64,000 bases of DNA from an uncultured Anaerolineae bacterium (GTDB lineage Bacteria; Chloroflexota; Anaerolineae; Aggregatilineales; Phototrophicaceae), in assembly GCA_934216615.1 (NCBI GenBank), contig CAKQCB010000004.1, positions 372,001-436,000 of the forward strand, in the 5' to 3' direction. A program made the translations under genes and the position numbers. The notes under the pieces are model-generated. The model was not told the DNA's origin, searched no databases, and worked only from the letters and a program-made list of their open reading frames with translations. Of this stretch, positions 32,659 through 41,592 are shown piece by piece (positions within the stretch are counted from its first letter, which is position 1; every line of letters starts with the position of its first letter).

Positions 32659-33926
32659 TGTCCAACCCAATTGTAATGCCCGATCTCGGGTCGGGTATGG
32701 AAGAAGGGATGCTCCTCAACTGGACGAAGCAAGTTGGTGACACGATCCAAGACGGCGATGTGATTGCTGAGATCGAAACTGACAAGGCGACGGTTGAAGT
32801 CCCTGTAACGGTATCAGGAACGATTACACAACTGATTGGTGAACCCGGACAACCTCTCACCGTCGGTTCAGTGATCGGCTATGTGGGCGAAGCGGGTGAA
32901 AAAGCGCCTGCAGCTTCTACGGAAGCCGCGCCTGCACCCACCCAAGAAACCGCCCCTGCAGAAGAAGCATCCAAACCCGCCGAATCTGCGCCTGCCCCCG
33001 TTGAAGCGGATGGCAATTTGCCCGGTGGTGTGAAAGCATCCCCCGTTGCGCGCAAAGTTGCGGCGGATAAAGGCATCGACCTGCGCCAAGTTCAAGGCAC
33101 AGGGCCGGGTGGACGGATTGTGAAGTCGGACGTTGAAGGCTTTACGCCAAGCGCCGCGCCTGCAAGCACTTCTGCACCTGTTACCGCCAGCGCAAGCCTC
33201 GGCGCGCAGAATTTCGGCGCTCTGCCCAGTGGCAACGATGTCGAAATCATCGAAACATCGAAGATTCGTCAGCGCATCGCCGCCCGCATGACCGAAAGCA
33301 AGCAGTTCTTCCCCCACTTCTACGTCACAAGTGAAATGGATGTGGACGCTTTGCTGGCCCTGCGCAAGCAGATCAACGCCAACCTGCCAGATGATGCCAA
33401 AGTCAGCGTGAACGACTTGATTGTGAAAGCAACTGCGGTGGCCTTAAAACAATTCCCCAACCTGAACACACACTATTATGGGGATAAGTTGGTGCGTCAC
33501 AAACGGATCAATATCGGCATTGCGGTGTCCCTGCCCAACGGCGGTTTGCTCAATGTCGTCTCCAAAGATGCAGATAAAACCTCGATCAGCGAAATCGCCC
33601 GTCAAAACAAGGTGATGATTGGTCGCGCTCGTGAAAACAAGGTCAAGCCTGATGATATGCAGGGCAGTACCTTCACCGTGAGCAATCTGGGTTCGTATGA
33701 TGTGGAGAATTTCATCGCCATCATCAACCCACCTGAAGCAGGGATTTTGGCGATTGGCACCGCGAAACAAGTGCCTGTTGTCAAAGAAGATGGTTCGCTG
33801 GGCATTGGCAACCGCATGAAAGTCACCATCAGCGCAGATCACCGCGTGACGGATGGCGCAGAAGCCGCTCAATTCTTGCAAGAATTCAAGAAATTGATCG
33901 AACTTCCCATGCTGTTGTTGGTCTAA
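32658..33926 (+). CDS. pdhC: Dihydrolipoamide acyltransferase E2
   Basis: The 422-residue E2 has one lipoyl domain (residues 1-80, with the lipoylated Lys43 in EIETDKATVEV). An Ala/Pro/Glu-rich swinging arm follows, then a peripheral-subunit-binding domain (ASPVARKVAADKGIDLRQV, about 121-160) and the catalytic acyltransferase core with the active-site HRVTDG motif near residue 395. It forms the structural core of the complex and transfers acyl groups to CoA. No dihydrolipoamide dehydrogenase (E3) follows, so E3 must be encoded elsewhere. A clear terminator ends the operon. Confidence 0.93.
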   Translation: MSNPIVMPDLGSGMEEGMLLNWTKQVGDTIQDGDVIAEIETDKATVEVPVTVSGTITQLIGEPGQPLTVGSVIGYVGEAGEKAPAASTEAAPAPTQETAPAEEASKPAESAPAPVEADGNLPGGVKASPVARKVAADKGIDLRQVQGTGPGGRIVKSDVEGFTPSAAPASTSAPVTASASLGAQNFGALPSGNDVEIIETSKIRQRIAARMTESKQFFPHFYVTSEMDVDALLALRKQINANLPDDAKVSVNDLIVKATAVALKQFPNLNTHYYGDKLVRHKRINIGIAVSLPNGGLLNVVSKDADKTSISEIARQNKVMIGRARENKVKPDDMQGSTFTVSNLGSYDVENFIAIINPPEAGILAIGTAKQVPVVKEDGSLGIGNRMKVTISADHRVTDGAEAAQFLQEFKKLIELPMLLLV

Positions 33927-33944
33927 TTTAATTTGAACTCAATA

Positions 33945-33979
33945 AAAAACGGCGGGTCTGTGAAAGACCCGCCGTTTTT
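33945..33979. terminator. Intrinsic terminator after the E2 gene
   Basis: Perfect 15-base arms (33945-33959 and 33965-33979) flank a short loop and carry A and T tracts, so it is bidirectional between E2 and the minus-strand exported gene. Confidence 0.9.
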
Positions 33980-34001
33980 GTTTGTGTCGTGCCCTAATAG
34001 A

Positions 34002-34976
34002 TTATTGTGGCGTTTGGCTGACTAAGACCAACGTGCCCGGCTCAAATAATGTCGCACACGTAAAGCCTTCCCAGTCCGGCACTGTATAACTGCCAATAAT
34101 TTCAGGGTGACGGGGCATTTGACTCGCTGCTAACCAGATCAACGTGCCTGTTCCGCGTAGACAAAAGACAGCACCCCCTGTGAAATAATTTTGTCCCGAG
34201 GGGCTAAAAATATCAACTGCTTGCTGAACTCCTAATTCAAGGATGCCCGGCACGCCGATGCTCGAAAAATCATACAATGCCCCGCCATTATAAGATGCAG
34301 GTCGCCCATTTTGGTACAACACACGGCAGTTGACGGCGAACCCGTTTGCGTCCGCAATGCTCGAACGGACGACACCGCCTTCAGAGCTATTGTGTTCTTC
34401 GCAAAGTGGGGTGGGGGGTGGCGGTGGAAATGACACAGTGCCATCAGGCGAAACGACTACGGGCGGGGTTGGGAAAAATGAATACGGCGTTCCGCTGGTG
34501 AGACCATTCACATCGGCATATCCTTCCGCCAGCAAGGTTGCATTGGCAACGACATAATCATAATAGGCAGGGTCGCTATCCCCTAACCCCAATAAGGCCG
34601 CTAAATCTGTCGCAGTGAGATCAAAGAGCGCATAAGTCGCTGGGCCAGCCGTAGGTAAATACCCGCTTCCAAAGGAACCGTAATCTCCATCAGAACCGCC
34701 TGTCCCGCTGGTGGTATCGACACAAAAAGTATCAATATCAGTGACTGTACCGGTTGCATCGACCATGATCATGACCATCATGTCGCAACTGGTTCCATTA
34801 TCATCGATGGGGTCAGTCGCCGTGACGATGTAATCAGGACCGTCAGCGACATCGTACGGGTCAGTGAGGAAATCAAAGACGAAGGTGGCCGAAGATGCCG
34901 CAAACAATGGAGGGACAAACGTCATTATTGAAAGTGAAAACACCCCTAGAAAAACAAACCCTTTTTTACTTTTCAT
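34002..34976 (-). CDS. Exported protein of unknown function
   Basis: With the start at the ATG of MKSKKGFVFLGVFSLSIM (34976) the protein has 324 residues and a clear signal peptide (cleavage near FAAS). The mature part is acidic and low in Lys, rich in Asp, Ser and Gly, with several Cys residues (for example TSCDMMVMIM, DTFCVD, PLCEEHNS, AVNCRVLY, AVFCLRG). It has a Pro-rich hinge (FPPPPPTPLC) in the middle. No family was recognised. The Cys pairs suggest disulfide bonds outside the cell. Confidence 0.6.
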   Translation of the reverse strand: MKSKKGFVFLGVFSLSIMTFVPPLFAASSATFVFDFLTDPYDVADGPDYIVTATDPIDDNGTSCDMMVMIMVDATGTVTDIDTFCVDTTSGTGGSDGDYGSFGSGYLPTAGPATYALFDLTATDLAALLGLGDSDPAYYDYVVANATLLAEGYADVNGLTSGTPYSFFPTPPVVVSPDGTVSFPPPPPTPLCEEHNSSEGGVVRSSIADANGFAVNCRVLYQNGRPASYNGGALYDFSSIGVPGILELGVQQAVDIFSPSGQNYFTGGAVFCLRGTGTLIWLAASQMPRHPEIIGSYTVPDWEGFTCATLFEPGTLVLVSQTPQ

Positions 34977-35131
34977 GATGGATTTCCAAAACCTTGATAT
35001 TACAGAACAATATAGATATTTTAGGATCACAAATAAATTATGCATTGAAAATATATGGCGAAAAAATAAATTACTTCAAAAAAAATGATTAAAAAGAATT
35101 GCGCCGGACGTTTAGGGATGAAGGACGATTC

Positions 35132-35152
35132 GGGCGGTTCATCGAACCGCCC
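35132..35152 (-). terminator. Hairpin after aapP
   Basis: Nine-base perfect arms (GGGCGGTTC and its complement) around a three-base loop lie 12 bases after the aapP stop codon. No T run follows, so the hairpin could mark the mRNA 3' end through processing. Confidence 0.45.
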
Positions 35153-35164
35153 TGTGTGCTTTTG

Positions 35165-35953
35165 CTACAGAATTTGAGACAAGAATAACTGTGTGCGCGG
35201 ATGTTGCGGTGTATCAAATAACTGGTCGGGCGTGCCTACTTCCACAATGCGCCCTTGATCGAAGAACATCACGCGGTCAGCAACTTCTTTTGCGAAGCCC
35301 ATCTCGTGGGTGACGCAGACCATCGTCATACCAGAACGCGCCAATTCTTTCATCACGTCTAGCACTTCTTTGATCATTTCGGGGTCGAGCGCGGATGTTG
35401 GCTCGTCAAACAACATGATCTTAGGTTCCATCGCCAATGCGCGGGCGATGGCAACACGCTGTTGTTGACCGCCCGAAAGCTGGCCCGGGTACTTATCCAC
35501 CTGTTCGGGGATGCCGACGCGCGCTAAAAGTTCGCGCGCTTTATTTTCGGCGCGTTCTTTCGGCCAACGACGCACATTCAACGGCGCTAAGGTGATATTG
35601 TCCATCACGGTGAGGTGCGGGAATAGATTAAAGGATTGGAATACCATCCCCGTTTCGCGACGGATGGCGGCGATATTGCGCACATCGTGGCTGAGTTCGA
35701 TGTCATCCACGATAATCTGGCCTTCTTGATGTTCTTCCAAACGATTTATACAGCGGATGAAGGTGGACTTGCCCGACCCTGACGGGCCGATCACCACCAC
35801 CACTTCACGCTGGCGAATTTCAACATTGATATCTCGCAAGACATGAAATTCACCAAACCATTTATTCACATCACGGCAAATAATAATCGGGTCGCCCAGT
35901 TGAATCGGGGTTGAAGGTTCTTGAGATGTCACGGTTGCCATGATAGACCTCAT
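35165..35953 (-). CDS. aapP: Amino acid ABC transporter ATP-binding protein
   Basis: The 262-residue protein has a complete ABC ATPase: Walker [12 protein letters not shown]-loop [10 protein letters not shown], signature [17 protein letters not shown], Walker [14 protein letters not shown] and the switch His. It fits the polar amino acid subfamily (GlnQ/AapP, with the [13 protein letters not shown] start). The start overlaps the stop of the permease gene by four bases (ATGA). An internal ATG 12 bases on is also possible. It is the last gene of the aap-type operon. Confidence 0.93.
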   Translation of the reverse strand: MRSIMATVTSQEPSTPIQLGDPIIICRDVNKWFGEFHVLRDINVEIRQREVVVVIGPSGSGKSTFIRCINRLEEHQEGQIIVDDIELSHDVRNIAAIRRETGMVFQSFNLFPHLTVMDNITLAPLNVRRWPKERAENKARELLARVGIPEQVDKYPGQLSGGQQQRVAIARALAMEPKIMLFDEPTSALDPEMIKEVLDVMKELARSGMTMVCVTHEMGFAKEVADRVMFFDQGRIVEVGTPDQLFDTPQHPRTQLFLSQIL

Positions 35954-38397
35954 ATTCTCCGCGCCGCACCAGAACCACTGGCTTCAATGCGACGGCTGAC
36001 TGCAGACATGATATAGCTAAAGACGAAATAGATGATGCCGATGAAGATATACACTTCGCTCTGTAAGCCGACGTACTCCGCTTGGGCGATGATGGCGCGG
36101 GAAATCCCCGTGAGGTCTTGTAGACCGACCAACGCCACCAGCGACGTATCTTTAAACAAGGCGAGACACTGCCCAACCAACGCAGGTAAAACTGTACGCA
36201 GGGCTTGGGGCAAGGTGATGAACAGCGTCATTTGCCATGTGCTTAAGCCTAACGCTTTGGCGGCTTCTTCTTGGCCGGAAGGGATGGATTGCAACCCACC
36301 ACGCACATTTTCAGCGAGATACGCCGCGCTGAATAATGTCGTGCCGATGATGGCGCGTGTGACCGCGTCCACATTGGCGAGTGACGGATTGATCAGCGGG
36401 ACGAGAAGCTGTGCCATGAACAAGATGGTGATGAACGGAACGCCACGCACCAACTCGATAAACAGCGTACAAATCCACTTGACTACGGGCAGGGAACTGC
36501 GCCGTCCAAGCGCTAAACCGACGCCCAACGGGAACGATGCGATGATGCTCGTCACGGTGAGCAGAACGGTCAATAAGAAACCGCCCCAGCGTCGCGAATC
36601 TGTCGGTTCTAGGAGGTTATTGGCTTGGGCTTGTGTCAACGTAGATGAAGCGACTGCACTACCAACCAAGAGCGGGATGAGCAGTAACGCCCCCGCCCAT
36701 AATACCGCGCTGATGATATAGCCGATCAAGGCGCGTTTTTCACCAAGATAGATCGTGCCGGATTGTGCCCCGCGCTTGGCGAAGAAATAGCCAACGCCGA
36801 ACCAAGCAAGGATGCCTAACAACGGAAGCAGTAAGCGAGTCGCATCTTGTTCGAGCGCGCTTTGGATAAATTCAACGCTGAAGCCTTCGCCAATCACGAT
36901 CTGGACGAGGCCAAGGATCATGGTGACCGCGAGTAAGGGGCGACCAAACGTACGGTTGATATTCATTCCTGCGAAGAACATCATGCCGATCCAGAAGAAG
37001 CGGGCGATCAAGCCCCCTAAGCCCGCCGCATCTAAGCGATCAATGCCGTAGAGCAGGACGAACGTGCCCACCAAGACGATCACCCAGAGCCATGTCACCG
37101 CAGAACGCACCGTGATGCGGGGGTTGAAGACACGGATGCGGGGCGCAGGCAGTAATTTCATCAACCCTGCGGCCGCGCCAAAACCGACCAACGCCACGCC
37201 TGCAAACGGGATGATGAATAAATTCAATACGCTGATGAACGGCCCGACTTGTAACCGCAGGTAATCATTAAAAGGACGTGTGCCTTGATATTGATTATCT
37301 GTCACAAACATCGGCGTGATGTTATTACCCTCGAGTTGTGGGCGGGTTGCGCGCGACTCATAGCCATCGTTCAAGCGTAAATATTCGATCACGCGAGTCC
37401 CACCTTGCGCGCTCAAGTTACGCTCAATCATGGGGTAGATGCCCGTCGTTTCTAATAAAACGGTGGCTTCCGCATCTTCTGCGACTGTTTTGAGGAGGAT
37501 ATACCAACCATTCGCAGGCAGGGTGACACGTAACGGTTCGCTGGCGCTGTCGAGCGTCGCTTGGGCAATCGGCTCAAGCGTCTCACCACTTAAAATTTCG
37601 ATGAAGACGGACGTTGTCCCTAGTTGATAGGTTTCTGTGATGGCTTCCGGAATCGTGATCGCTGCCGCATCCTGCGTGAGTTCTTCACGCTGTATGTCCG
37701 TTAGTAGATCACCGCCGTTGAGACGATCTTGAAGCGTATCTAACCGCGCTTGAGAACGAATCCGATTCATCGTCGCGGTGAAAAGCGCTTGGGTAGAACG
37801 GTCGAAGAACCCGCCTAGCCCCGCAATTTGCTCATCAGCGTTATTCTGAGGCGCAACGGCGACGCTCACCACTTCCCCTTCTCGCCCGATGAAACCCAGT
37901 TGAGAAATCGGCTCAGCGGTGGATGTCCCCGAAGATATGGCCTGATTACCCACGCTCAAATATGCGTGTGCGGGCTGTGTCACCGCTTGCAGAATCGTCG
38001 GAAGCACCGCCATGAGCAGGATGCCAATGCCGATGATGAGGATGCTCCGTAATTTCATGCGGGTGTAGGCAAAGAGGGTAAAGCCGACCGCAAACGCGAC
38101 CGCTAAGGCGATCAAATTCACGCGCCAAAGTTCTTCCAACGGGAAAGTTCCGACCATCAACACGCGGATGTTGCGCGTGATGACGAACCAATTGGCTTGT
38201 GAAATCGCCCAGTAAAATAACCCACCCACAACGGTGACGATGAGCACCAGCCCGACTAAGGTGAGCAGGGTGTCGAGCACAGAACTGAAAAGATTTTTAC
38301 GAACCCACGCTAACGGCCCCACCGCAAGGATTGGAGCGGGTTTCACATCAGGTTCTTGATAGGCTACATAACGTGAGGTGTGAGGATTTGTCGTCAT
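35950..38397 (-). CDS. aapM: Amino acid ABC transporter permease with large extracytoplasmic insert
   Basis: The C-terminal half is a standard BPD-type permease with the EAA loop [16 protein letters not shown] (near residue 708). The N-terminal part has about three membrane segments (around 40-65, 90-110, 118-138). A long soluble stretch (about 140-388) follows before the next membrane segment. AapM/BztC proteins have about 380-430 residues, whereas this one has 815. The insert is rich in strands and helices ([16 protein letters not shown]) and is not a domain I recognise. It lies directly after aapQ and overlaps aapP. Confidence 0.8.
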   Translation of the reverse strand: MTTNPHTSRYVAYQEPDVKPAPILAVGPLAWVRKNLFSSVLDTLLTLVGLVLIVTVVGGLFYWAISQANWFVITRNIRVLMVGTFPLEELWRVNLIALAVAFAVGFTLFAYTRMKLRSILIIGIGILLMAVLPTILQAVTQPAHAYLSVGNQAISSGTSTAEPISQLGFIGREGEVVSVAVAPQNNADEQIAGLGGFFDRSTQALFTATMNRIRSQARLDTLQDRLNGGDLLTDIQREELTQDAAAITIPEAITETYQLGTTSVFIEILSGETLEPIAQATLDSASEPLRVTLPANGWYILLKTVAEDAEATVLLETTGIYPMIERNLSAQGGTRVIEYLRLNDGYESRATRPQLEGNNITPMFVTDNQYQGTRPFNDYLRLQVGPFISVLNLFIIPFAGVALVGFGAAAGLMKLLPAPRIRVFNPRITVRSAVTWLWVIVLVGTFVLLYGIDRLDAAGLGGLIARFFWIGMMFFAGMNINRTFGRPLLAVTMILGLVQIVIGEGFSVEFIQSALEQDATRLLLPLLGILAWFGVGYFFAKRGAQSGTIYLGEKRALIGYIISAVLWAGALLLIPLLVGSAVASSTLTQAQANNLLEPTDSRRWGGFLLTVLLTVTSIIASFPLGVGLALGRRSSLPVVKWICTLFIELVRGVPFITILFMAQLLVPLINPSLANVDAVTRAIIGTTLFSAAYLAENVRGGLQSIPSGQEEAAKALGLSTWQMTLFITLPQALRTVLPALVGQCLALFKDTSLVALVGLQDLTGISRAIIAQAEYVGLQSEVYIFIGIIYFVFSYIMSAVSRRIEASGSGAARRI

Positions 38398-38402
38398 AAA
38401 AG

Positions 38403-40115
38403 TTACCTCGTCACCAATTGGAATTTACTATTTACCCAGTTCATGACACCAGAAATGACCAAGCTGATAACCAGATAGGTCACCATGACAAGGACGATCC
38501 CGGTGACAGATTGGCCGGATTGATTGATGACCGTGTTCATCACTTGATACGTGTCGGCAAAAGAGATTGCGATTGCAAGGGTAGAGTTTTTCGCTAAGTT
38601 CAAATATTGATTGGTCAGGGGGGGGATGATCACACGGAGCGCTTGTGGCAAAATCACCATTTGCAACATTTGCCCGTATCCCAACCCCAAAGCACGCGCC
38701 GCCTCAATCTGCCCACGCGGTACAGCTAAGATACCCGCTCGCACCACTTCGGCAATGAAGCCCGCCGTGTAAATAATCAACATCAACAACAGGGCGATGT
38801 ATTCTGGCGTGAGAGTATCCCCGCCCGAAATACGCAGACCTTGAGGGCGTGGAATGGTCATTTCTAACGGGGCAGACGCATAGGCCAGCGCTTCTTGCTG
38901 GGTGATCGCCCCTTCCGTGATCGCTTGCTCCAACGGCATATTCACCAGCGCCCCATCTTGGCTCACGCTGATGGTTTCAGGGCGTGGTTCAGACGTTACG
39001 ATCACCCAACCGACGATGGCAAAGAGCGCCAAAATCAGCAAGGTGATGCGCCAGCGCGGGTAAGGCTTGCCGGATTGTTCGGTGATGTTGCGCAGGTAGA
39101 AGAACACCAACACAGCCAGCCCAAGACCGATAGCGACAAATGCCATCCATTCAGCGAAACGTCCAGTGATATTGAAACTGGGATAAAACAACCCACGACT
39201 GTTGAGATATAACAGTGGCGTGAGTTCGACGGTGAAGCCGTTGAGCAGAAATTCCCCTGTAAAACGGACTACCGCTATCCCTAAAACGATGCCTAAACCC
39301 GCACCGATGAGCGTCGCACGACGGTTTTTCTCTTGCGCTTTCATCAGACTCACGAAGGTGAGCACCAACATCAGCCCTAACATCAAGACGGAAACTTGAT
39401 ATTTGGCGGGCGTCACACTTCCTAAGAAAGAGGTATTGTTCTGCGCAGAGAAGAAAAGGAGCAGTTCAACGATGCTGAACAGCGCCATTACGAGTGCGAC
39501 TAAGCGCACTTTATCGGTCTGTTTTTGATCTGCTTTTTGCAGGATACGCCACAACACGAACGTAATAAGAACGTAAACAATATAGCGAAACGCAACAAAA
39601 AGAAGGCCTTCCCCAGGGAGCTGAATACTCGATTGGATGGTGGGGAGGGATAAAACCACTACAAAGAAGATGAAAAACAGTTGGATCAAGTGTGGGGTAT
39701 TGCGGATGATTTCGACACATGCGCGGGCAAAGTTGCGGATGAGCCAGTTTGAACTCAACAACAAGATGCCGCCTAAAATGCCGAGGATGGTCGTGCCGAT
39801 CAGCCCTACCCAAACAATCGACAGGGTATTGCGTAAACCGACGAGATACGCTTCCCAATAACTGTCTTCAGGGGAATAACCAACGGCTCCACCGATGGCA
39901 AACCCCGCGCGGTTTTGTAAAAATTCAAAGTTTGGCGTCAAGTTTCTGCTGACTAAAGCAGACTGAATACTGTTCCATAATTGAACCAACAAAAACACGA
40001 CGATAAAAAGGAATATTGCTTGACCAACGATCCGTATGAACCGCTGATCTGAAATAAATGCTAGAAGCCCCCTCGAAGGATGAGGCGCGCTTGATGATGC
40101 GCTGCTCATAGGCAT
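38403..40115 (-). CDS. aapQ: Amino acid ABC transporter permease
   Basis: The 570-residue protein has a BPD permease domain split by an insert. The first part (SYWEAYLVGLRNTLSIVWVGL) is followed by several extra membrane helices and a soluble stretch, and the C-terminal part carries the EAA loop GQIEAARALGLGYGQML. AapQ/BztB-type proteins (about 400 residues) also have such an interrupted domain, so the type is right but the length is larger. The start at 40115 has weak alternatives. It is separated by 5 bases from aapM and by 122 bases and a hairpin from aapJ. Confidence 0.82.
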   Translation of the reverse strand: MPMSSASSSAPHPSRGLLAFISDQRFIRIVGQAIFLFIVVFLLVQLWNSIQSALVSRNLTPNFEFLQNRAGFAIGGAVGYSPEDSYWEAYLVGLRNTLSIVWVGLIGTTILGILGGILLLSSNWLIRNFARACVEIIRNTPHLIQLFFIFFVVVLSLPTIQSSIQLPGEGLLFVAFRYIVYVLITFVLWRILQKADQKQTDKVRLVALVMALFSIVELLLFFSAQNNTSFLGSVTPAKYQVSVLMLGLMLVLTFVSLMKAQEKNRRATLIGAGLGIVLGIAVVRFTGEFLLNGFTVELTPLLYLNSRGLFYPSFNITGRFAEWMAFVAIGLGLAVLVFFYLRNITEQSGKPYPRWRITLLILALFAIVGWVIVTSEPRPETISVSQDGALVNMPLEQAITEGAITQQEALAYASAPLEMTIPRPQGLRISGGDTLTPEYIALLLMLIIYTAGFIAEVVRAGILAVPRGQIEAARALGLGYGQMLQMVILPQALRVIIPPLTNQYLNLAKNSTLAIAISFADTYQVMNTVINQSGQSVTGIVLVMVTYLVISLVISGVMNWVNSKFQLVTR

Positions 40116-40168
40116 CCCCGCTCTGAATATTATCGAAATAAAAGTATTGAATTTAAGGGTGTAGATGG

Positions 40169-40198
40169 GATAGGGGCGGTAAAAGAACCGCCCCTATC
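40169..40198 (-). other. Intercistronic hairpin between aapJ and aapQ
   Basis: A perfect 12-base stem with a six-base loop lies 39 bases after the aapJ stop codon. Such hairpins often protect the upstream binding-protein message or stop most transcripts, so that binding protein exceeds permease. Confidence 0.55.
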
Positions 40199-40237
40199 AA
40201 AATTTCTGTCAACGCGACTGATGTTGAATGACTAGGT

Positions 40238-41296
40238 TTAACGGAAGGGTGGTGAGTAGAGCAAGCCACCGTTTGTCCACAGCGCATTCACACCACGGCT
40301 CAACCCGAAGATTGTTTCTGTACCCAAGTTACGTTCGAAGATTTCGCCGTAGTTCCCCACTTGGCTGATCACTGACACCATGAAGTCATTGGGCAGGTTC
40401 AAGCTGGAACCGAGGGTGTTTTCGTTCAAACCGAGGAACAATTGAACATTGGGATTGGCTGCCAAATCTTCTGGCAGCGAGTTCACATTTTCACTGGTGA
40501 TGCCGAATTCTTCAGCTTGGATCAAACCGAAGACCACCCAGCTGACAATATCAGCAAATTGTGGGTCGTTCTGTGGGCTTAATGGGCCGAGAGGTTCTTT
40601 ACTGATGACCACATCCAAGATTAACAAGGAACCCGGGTCTGCGTGGCTGGCACGTTGTGAAGCCAAACCGCTCATGTCGGTGGTGACTGCATCGCAACGA
40701 CCATTGTTGAACGCATCCATCACGCCGTTGAAGTCTTGGAAGGTTTGCAGGTCGAAAGCTAAACCAGCAGCGCTCATCGCGGTGGTGATGTTGAGTTCGG
40801 TGGTGGTCCCTGCGTTGGTGCAGATGGTACCGCCATCAAGACCCGCCAAATCGGTGATGCCTGAGCTTGCGAAGACCATCACACCTTGACCATCATAGAA
40901 GGTGGTTGGGCCGAAGGTTGCACCCCAAACGGTGTCACGGCTCAATGTCCATGTTGTGTTACGGGAGATCAAATCGACTTCGCCAGAAGCCAAAACAGGT
41001 TGGCGTTCAGCGGCAGTGATCGGGCGGTAAGTCACTGCATTTGCGTCACCGAGGATTGCGGCTGCAACTGCGCGGCAAACATCTACGTCGAAACCTTCTA
41101 ATTCACCCGCATCATTGGGGAAGCCGAAACCGGGCAACGCATTATTGACACCGCAAATCAAACTTCCGCGATCCAAAATCGCTTGGGTAACACTTCCGGG
41201 ACCAGCCGCTTCAGGAGTCTCATCTTGAGCGAATGCTGCGCCAGTAATTGCCATTGAAGCTAAGACTACTAATCCTAATCCCACTCGTTTCAACAT
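40238..41296 (-). CDS. aapJ: Amino acid ABC transporter substrate-binding protein
   Basis: The 352-residue binding protein starts with a signal peptide (MLKRVGLGLVVLASMAITGA, cleavage near AFA-Q). It has the AapJ/BztA pattern: RGSLICGVNNALPGFGF, LEGFDVDVCRAVAAAILGD, VDLISRNTTWTLSRDT, and the C-terminal QVGNYGEIFERNLG. These proteins bind a broad range of L-amino acids. It has no lipobox Cys. A strong ribosome site (GAGGAGAA) precedes the ATG. Gene order aapJ-aapQ-aapM-aapP is typical. Confidence 0.92.
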   Translation of the reverse strand: MLKRVGLGLVVLASMAITGAAFAQDETPEAAGPGSVTQAILDRGSLICGVNNALPGFGFPNDAGELEGFDVDVCRAVAAAILGDANAVTYRPITAAERQPVLASGEVDLISRNTTWTLSRDTVWGATFGPTTFYDGQGVMVFASSGITDLAGLDGGTICTNAGTTTELNITTAMSAAGLAFDLQTFQDFNGVMDAFNNGRCDAVTTDMSGLASQRASHADPGSLLILDVVISKEPLGPLSPQNDPQFADIVSWVVFGLIQAEEFGITSENVNSLPEDLAANPNVQLFLGLNENTLGSSLNLPNDFMVSVISQVGNYGEIFERNLGTETIFGLSRGVNALWTNGGLLYSPPFR

Positions 41297-41408
41297 AAAA
41301 AATTCTCCTCAATTAACTTATATTAGAACGTGTGTTAAGGGAACAAATCCATCAGAACCAAAATGGCTATAGACAGATATTGAAACCTTCAAAACACCCA
41401 TGTACGAA

Positions 41409-41437
41409 GTTATAACGTAGATTACACAGTGTGTCAA
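41409..41437 (-). promoter_or_regulatory. Promoter of the aap operon
   Basis: On the minus strand TTGACA (41437 to 41432), 17 bases and TATAAC (41414 to 41409) give a near-consensus promoter about 110 bases before aapJ. A nearby TGTCAA/TTGACA inverted pair at 41472-41485 may be an operator. Confidence 0.6.
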
Positions 41438-41592
41438 AAGAGGAGATTTACAAAGTATACAAACCATTCCCTGTCAATTTTGACAATGGACTAATGAAAG
41501 ATCGTATAAATAGAGCGGGTGTTTTCCCGCTCACATTTGTCGAATCTGAAATATGGTGGTGAGGGTGAATTGCCCTCACCTATAGCGTGGTT

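Noticed and set aside
36032..36721. Long open frame (229 codons) on the plus strand
   Set aside because: It lies opposite the aapM permease, whose domains and codon pattern are clear; the antisense frame has Met/Lys/Arg/Pro-rich composition typical of shadow frames.
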